A stretch of 9,417 bases of DNA from CAYRFE01 sp964423645 [NCBI: uncultured bacterium]. GTDB taxonomy: Bacteria > Macinerneyibacteriota > Macinerneyibacteria > Macinerneyibacteriales. Numbering within the stretch: position 1 is the first letter of the stretch; each line of letters opens with the position of its first letter. Shown in pieces: positions 6,524-9,417 of the stretch. The notes beneath the pieces are model-generated. The model was not told the DNA's origin, made no database searches, and saw nothing but the letters and a program-made list of their open reading frames with translations. The stretch lies in NCBI GenBank assembly GCA_964423645.1, contig CAYRFE010000059.1, positions 1-9,417 of the forward strand, written 5' to 3'. The position numbers were made by a program, and so were the translations under genes.

Positions 6524-6603
6524 TATTAGATAAATCGACAAAGAAAAAAGTCAAAAATGTTAAAATAGCACGCAATTTCGGGAACAATCACACAAGTCAC
6601 CGA

Positions 6604-6999
6604 TTATTTTTTAAGGTGTGCAAATGCGATAATATTATTATCGAAGTCGGCGCAGTATGCCGCATAGTCACCCCAATTACGTAGTTTTCCTGCACTGAGC
6701 GGTCGTGCCCCGAGAGAGATCGCACGTTCATAGAAAATGTCCGGATCATCGACATACAGATACAATTCGCATCGAGGTGCATCGTGAAGAGAGTCCGGAG
6801 TGATAACTGCGCCTTCGAGAATGGAAACAATGTTTTTTGCGGGCATCAATCCAAGAAAAGTATTATCAGATAAGGGGATCTCGGTCATTCCGGTAACATC
6901 CAGTGACGGTTTTGTGAGAAGCAGGTCTGTATAAAAACGTTGCGAGCGCGTTTGATCGGCAGTATAGAGGATAAAGAGAATTTTTTTTGAGGCTGACAT
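6604..6999 (-). CDS. VOC-superfamily (glyoxalase/bleomycin-resistance fold) protein
   Basis: The 131-residue product has the two beta-alpha-beta-beta-beta repeats of the vicinal oxygen chelate fold. The first opens with KKILFILYTADQTRSQRFYTDLL (in part, 5-27) and the second with ELYLYVDDPDIFYERAISLGA (in part, 78-98), closing on the typical AYCADFDNNIIAFAHL (114-129). The usual metal-binding histidine of the first strand is absent and Glu78 is the clearest possible ligand, so it may bind a ligand without metal chemistry. Substrate is unknown. Its ATG overlaps the stop of the PAS gene as TAATG (7001-6997), which points to translational coupling. The only ribosome-site-like sequence is a weak GAAAG inside the PAS gene end. 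Fosfomycin or bleomycin resistance cannot be claimed. No good terminator is visible downstream. Confidence 0.85.
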   Translation of the reverse strand: MSASKKILFILYTADQTRSQRFYTDLLLTKPSLDVTGMTEIPLSDNTFLGLMPAKNIVSILEGAVITPDSLHDAPRCELYLYVDDPDIFYERAISLGARPLSAGKLRNWGDYAAYCADFDNNIIAFAHLKK

Positions 7000-7661
7000 T
7001 ATAATTCTTTCTGATGCTTCGGGTGATGTTTCTCAAGACATTCCGGACAAATGCTGTGACTGAATTCCGCGCCGGTATGTTTACTGATATATGCCTCAAC
7101 TTGGTCCCAGTAGCCTTGGTCGGAGCGAATCTTTTTGCAATAACTGCAAATAGGAATAATGCCTTGCAATGTTTTTATATGATCAAGAGCGTTTTTAAGT
7201 GATGTGTTTTGCTCCAGTAATGCTTCTTCAATAATGCGCCGTTGATTTATATTGAAGTTGACGCCTATAAAACGGGTTACTTCACCTTTTTCATTTCGTT
7301 CTACGACTTTGCCGTAATTTCCTATCCAACACCATGAACCGTCTTTTGCACGTGTACGCATTTCGGCTTGATAACAATCTGTTTTGCCTTCGAAGTGTTC
7401 TTGAATTAATATCATAGCTTGCGCAAGGTCGTCAGGGTGGATGAATGTAAATAAGTCGTTAAGTGTCTGAGGAATTTCGTGTGCTTCATAACCGAGGCTT
7501 TTGAAGACGCGACTATTTGAGTTGTGGGTTTCCCCCGTTGCAAAGTTGTTTTCCCATACATCAAAGCCGGCGGCTTCAAGTGCGTCGTATGTTCGTTTAT
7601 ATTCCGATAGTTGTGCTTCGAGATCGGCGATCTTTTGCTTTAAAAAATGTAGTTCATCCAT
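6999..7661 (-). CDS. PAS-domain sensor protein with C-terminal Cys/His metal-site module
   Basis: The 220-residue soluble protein starts with a short coiled coil (about 1-28), then one PAS domain with its PAC end (about 29-142; TFIHPDD at 72-78, KDGSWCWIGNYGKVVER at 106-122, FIGVNFNINQRR at 131-142). A linker helix (143-166) leads to a compact C-terminal module holding Cys172, Cys175, His202, Cys205 and Cys208 in ICSYC and SHSICPEC. Such a module is seen after PAS or receiver domains in various bacteria and looks like a zinc or other metal site, but I know of no proven role. There is no kinase, GGDEF, EAL or DNA-binding output, so it must act through a partner or the metal site. ATG 7661 follows GAGGAAGG (7673-7666) at a normal distance. 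The gene shares a TAATG junction with the VOC gene, suggesting a linked function. Confidence 0.88.
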   Translation of the reverse strand: MDELHFLKQKIADLEAQLSEYKRTYDALEAAGFDVWENNFATGETHNSNSRVFKSLGYEAHEIPQTLNDLFTFIHPDDLAQAMILIQEHFEGKTDCYQAEMRTRAKDGSWCWIGNYGKVVERNEKGEVTRFIGVNFNINQRRIIEEALLEQNTSLKNALDHIKTLQGIIPICSYCKKIRSDQGYWDQVEAYISKHTGAEFSHSICPECLEKHHPKHQKEL

Positions 7662-7709
7662 CGTACCTTCCTCAATAGTATATCAATTATTTTTATACTC
7701 CAGTTATTG

Positions 7710-7738
7710 ATTTTAGACTCTTAACTCAGATATGTCAA
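7710..7738 (-). promoter_or_regulatory. Strong sigma-70 promoter of the PAS-VOC operon
   Basis: On the minus strand a perfect TTGACA (7738-7733) is followed by exactly 17 bases and TAAAAT (7715-7710), which matches 5 of 6. Transcription would begin near 7703, giving a leader of about 40 bases. It is the best promoter in the window. Confidence 0.7.
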
Positions 7739-7781
7739 GCCTAAGTAAGATGCACTGTAATAGTTTTGACATTATTATAGC

Positions 7782-7810
7782 TTGATTGTGGTTGTAAAAA
7801 GGTTTATCAT
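7782..7810 (+). promoter_or_regulatory. Probable promoter of the iron-sulfur membrane protein gene
   Basis: TTGATT (7782-7787) and TATCAT (7805-7810) are 17 bases apart, matching 4 of 6 and 5 of 6. The start near 7817 would leave a short leader of about 18 bases holding the AAGGGGGA ribosome site (7822-7829). The promoter is divergent from that of the PAS gene, about 45 bases away, so a regulator bound between them could act on both. Confidence 0.5.
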
Positions 7811-7834
7811 ATATCAAATTCAAGGGGGAACAAG

Positions 7835-8989
7835 ATGGTTAAAAAGGGGTTGCTTTTTATAATTATTACCGGTTTAGTAATTGGTTTTTCTATGTTGTCG
7901 GTCACATTGTGGGGCGGTAAGTCTGAAGAAGTTGTTTTTAAAGAAAATATTATTATTTCCGGAACAATGACCATTCAGGAATTCGGTGAAAAAAATGCGT
8001 TATCACGACCGGTATTAAAAGAAATATTTGGTCTTCAGGACTCATCAGAATTAAATAAAACACTATCACTGTATGGAAGTGATGAAGAAGTAAAACTTTT
8101 TGTAGATAAAAAACTTGCCCTGATGAGCGAGGGTGAAAGTAAAAACTGGCTGAAGATCCCTTTGAAATTCGGGTTATGGTTGTTTTTTGTGTTTGGAATA
8201 TTTTTATATTTCAGAAAACATCGAATGACTGATAAGATACGAATTATTTTGTTGGCAGTGTCGGTTGTGATTTTTGGTATTGTCTTGGGTTCTGACCCCG
8301 GCCCGATGGGGACGGTGAAGGATGCAGTGGTATTATATGGCGCGAAAAAAGTTGTATTTTTCCCGAGAATGGTTGCCTTGACTGTTTTTTTATTTATGGT
8401 GTTTATTGTTAATAAATTTATATGTGCCTGGGGATGTCAGGTAGGAGTGTTACAAGATTTGCTGTACAGAATCACAAAGAGTAATAAATTCAACATTCAA
8501 AAGATGTCTTTTAAAATACCATTTGCAGTGACGAACAGTATTCGTGTACTCTTTTTTGTGAGTATGGTAGGTGTGGCATTTTTATGGGCAATAGATCTGA
8601 TAGGCTTTATAGATCCGTTTAAGATTTTTCATCCGACCGTATTGTCGTGGGCCAGTATAGCCTTTATCGCAGGTATTCTTTTTATGAGTATGTTTGTGTA
8701 TAGGCCGTGGTGTCATTTGTTTTGCCCATTCGGACTTATCGGATGGTTGGTCGAGAAAGTAAGTGTGGTAAAGATATCGGTTAATTATGAAAAATGTATC
8801 GCGTGCAATAAATGCGTGGAAGCATGTCCATCAACGGTCATGGAAGCAATACTAAAGAATGAGAAAAAAACAATTCCTGATTGTTTCGCGTGTTATTCAT
8901 GCCGCGAGGTGTGTCCGGTGGGAGCAATTGATTTTTCTGCAAAAAAGAGGAGTATTCCGCCGAATGGGTTTTTTAATAAAAAGAGATAA
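7835..8989 (+). CDS. NapH-like membrane protein with two [4Fe-4S] ferredoxin motifs
   Basis: The 384-residue protein has six predicted helices (about 5-27, 106-126, 136-153, 176-195, 233-258 and 270-289). It ends in a cytoplasmic ferredoxin domain with Cys321-324-327-331 and Cys350-353-356-360, each a CxxCxxCxxxCP cluster site. CAWGCQVG (197-204) and CHLFCPFG (293-300), at the inner ends of helices 4 and 6, match the paired cysteine motifs of the NapH, CcoG and NosR membrane group, which pass electrons across or from the membrane quinone pool. The segment SDPGPMGTVKDAVVLYG (153-169) marks a subgroup I cannot name. Between helices 1 and 2 lies an external domain of about 75 residues (ISGTMTIQEFGEKNALSRPV, 41-60, then LKEIFGL), absent from plain NapH. 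The start follows AAGGGGGA by 5 bases. No reductase partner is nearby, so the electron acceptor is unknown. Codons are more AT-rich than in hutHU. Confidence 0.9.
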   Translation: MVKKGLLFIIITGLVIGFSMLSVTLWGGKSEEVVFKENIIISGTMTIQEFGEKNALSRPVLKEIFGLQDSSELNKTLSLYGSDEEVKLFVDKKLALMSEGESKNWLKIPLKFGLWLFFVFGIFLYFRKHRMTDKIRIILLAVSVVIFGIVLGSDPGPMGTVKDAVVLYGAKKVVFFPRMVALTVFLFMVFIVNKFICAWGCQVGVLQDLLYRITKSNKFNIQKMSFKIPFAVTNSIRVLFFVSMVGVAFLWAIDLIGFIDPFKIFHPTVLSWASIAFIAGILFMSMFVYRPWCHLFCPFGLIGWLVEKVSVVKISVNYEKCIACNKCVEACPSTVMEAILKNEKKTIPDCFACYSCREVCPVGAIDFSAKKRSIPPNGFFNKKR

Positions 8990-9006
8990 ATTCATTTTTG
9001 TAGTTT

Positions 9007-9026
9007 CATTCTCATAGAATGTTTTT
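9007..9026 (+). terminator. Probable terminator of the iron-sulfur protein gene
   Basis: CATTCT (9007-9012) pairs with AGAATG (9016-9021) around a CAT loop, followed at once by five Ts (9022-9026). It starts 17 bases after the stop codon. The stem is AT-rich but the spacing is ideal, and no same-strand gene follows closely. Confidence 0.5.
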
Positions 9027-9050
9027 GGGGGGGCTGGACATAGTACTGAA

Positions 9051-9073
9051 ATGAGAAAAATATCTCTTCTCAT
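9051..9073. repeat. 7-bp inverted repeat with a third copy upstream
   Basis: ATGAGAA (9051-9057) is mirrored by TTCTCAT at 9067-9073 and also by TTCTCAT at 9009-9015, which lies partly in the terminator stem. The middle arm could therefore pair with either neighbour, giving two exclusive folds. It may be chance in an AT-rich stretch. Confidence 0.3.
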
Positions 9074-9085
9074 GATATGTCGGCC

Positions 9086-9134
9086 TATCGATAAAATGAG
9101 GTATAATTGAATTTAAGATCGCATTTTATTGATA
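9086..9134. repeat. 13-bp inverted repeat around a TATAAT box
   Basis: TATCGATAAAATG (9086-9098) pairs with CATTTTATTGATA (9122-9134) over all 13 positions, one being a G-T wobble. The 23-base loop carries TATAAT (9102-9107), which has no good -35 box at the right distance. It could be an operator around a promoter, a small insertion element or a processed hairpin. The function is not known. Confidence 0.4.
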
Positions 9135-9151
9135 TAAAACAGGATATTATT

Positions 9152-9289
9152 ATGGTGTCGGTTGAATATTTTTGTCGATGTGGTGATTTTTTGGAATTAT
9201 TCCGTCAACATGCTAAGACCTTGCTCAGTATAAACTATGTTGAAGTATTCCTCATATTTTTCCTTTGTTGTTTTTGGGTAAGAGGGTAG
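9152..9289 (+). CDS. Doubtful small ORF, 45 codons
   Basis: ATG 9152 has AGGA (9141-9144) 7 bases upstream and a TATAAT box at 9102-9107. The product would be 45 residues with a hydrophobic cysteine-bearing end (VFLIFFLCCFWVRG). The frame also extends upstream to a TTG at 9107, which has no ribosome site. I recognise nothing in it and chance is the simplest explanation. It is listed only because this stretch holds no other candidate. Confidence 0.15.
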   Translation: MVSVEYFCRCGDFLELFRQHAKTLLSINYVEVFLIFFLCCFWVRG

Positions 9290-9417
9290 CTACATATTGT
9301 ATCGTTATAAAATTCTAATGTTACGCATCATATGTACCTGTCTTTACCCTTCCGTTTTTATCATTTTTAATCTAAATGGGTCAAATTCCCCGAAGCTTGC
9401 TTCGGCTTTGCTATTAT
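9290..9417. other. Non-coding tail with a short hairpin at 9390-9405
   Basis: No gene is visible. CCGAAG (9390-9395) and CTTCGG (9400-9405) form a perfect 6-bp stem with a CTTG loop, followed by CTTTGC, too few Ts for a good terminator. It may be the start of a repeat or the 3' end of a gene beyond the window edge. Confidence 0.35.

Larger units (their letters stand above)
5764..6603. other. Gene-poor gap with possible coding remnants
   Basis: No convincing intact gene is visible. GGGAGGA (6008-6014) is placed correctly for an ATG at 6024, yet that frame stops after 20 codons (6024-6086). Further on, one frame is open and looks coding from 6139 to about 6230 (ALNTLDQMIQSDAMVCAGEH and on). 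A second takes over from about 6231 to 6360 (YRRVNKEKLEVYSSKQ, then SLLLDVGMVCADSF). This pattern would fit a decayed, frameshifted gene whose 3' part was cut by the MITE at 6361-6520. I recognise no family, so this is a weak inference. A longer open frame at 6136-6684 runs through the MITE hairpins and into the antisense of the VOC gene, and is not a gene. Confidence 0.3.

Noticed and set aside
6136-6684. Open frame on the plus strand, 182 codons
   Set aside because: It starts at a TTG without a ribosome site, passes through the MITE hairpins and overlaps the end of the VOC gene in antisense.
7804-7817. FNR-like site TTATC-N4-ATCAA before the iron-sulfur gene
   Set aside because: The right half fits TTGAT-N4-ATCAA, but the left half misses at three positions, so the dyad is broken.

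Overview
The window is a bacterial chromosomal segment of moderate, fairly AT-leaning composition, read with the standard bacterial code: TAA, TAG and TGA all end genes here. Shine-Dalgarno sites are strong (AAGGAGG, GGAGG, AAGGGGG) and several promoters are close to the sigma-70 consensus. The phylum cannot be fixed from the sequence alone. The short palindromic repeats, the long-form urocanase and the NapH-like iron-sulfur membrane protein would suit a Gram-negative or candidate-phylum bacterium with an anaerobic or facultative lifestyle, but this is an inference. Seven protein genes are well supported, and one further small membrane protein of unknown function is likely.

Layout, left to right. 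Bases 1-313 hold no gene but a cluster of palindromic repeats: two hairpins at 36-54 and 91-112, and an 81-bp miniature element at 195-275 made of two palindromes between 9-bp inverted ends. Bases 384-4086 are a two-gene histidine-degradation operon on the plus strand. It has a promoter at 384-411, a leader hairpin, hutH (histidine ammonia-lyase), hutU (long-form urocanate hydratase) and a terminator. Convergent to it, on the minus strand, are a two-helix small membrane protein and a GNAT acetyltransferase, probably one operon running from 4913 to 4092. Next, also minus, is an AqpZ-type aquaporin with its own probable promoter. An approximately 850-base gene-poor gap follows (5752-6603). It contains a 160-bp MITE-like insertion with perfect 13-bp inverted ends and TTA direct repeats, beside what may be decayed coding sequence.

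Bases 6604-7738 are a minus-strand operon of a PAS sensor protein with a C-terminal Cys/His metal-site module and a VOC-fold protein. The two genes are joined by a TAATG stop-start overlap and driven by a TTGACA-17-TAAAAT promoter. Divergent from it, on the plus strand, is a single gene for a six-helix membrane protein with two [4Fe-4S] ferredoxin motifs and an unusual small external domain. It ends at a terminator. The last 390 bases hold inverted repeats and at most one doubtful small ORF.

How the genes work together: HutH and HutU carry out the first two consecutive steps of histidine degradation (histidine to urocanate to imidazolonepropionate). The later enzymes (HutI, and HutG or FtcD routes) are not in the window. 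The other genes show no obvious link to this pathway and read as independent small transcription units. I do not see a convincing new multi-gene system. The most unusual items are the repeat and MITE elements, the output-less PAS protein coupled to a VOC protein, the iron-sulfur membrane protein with its added external domain, and the unrecognised small membrane protein.
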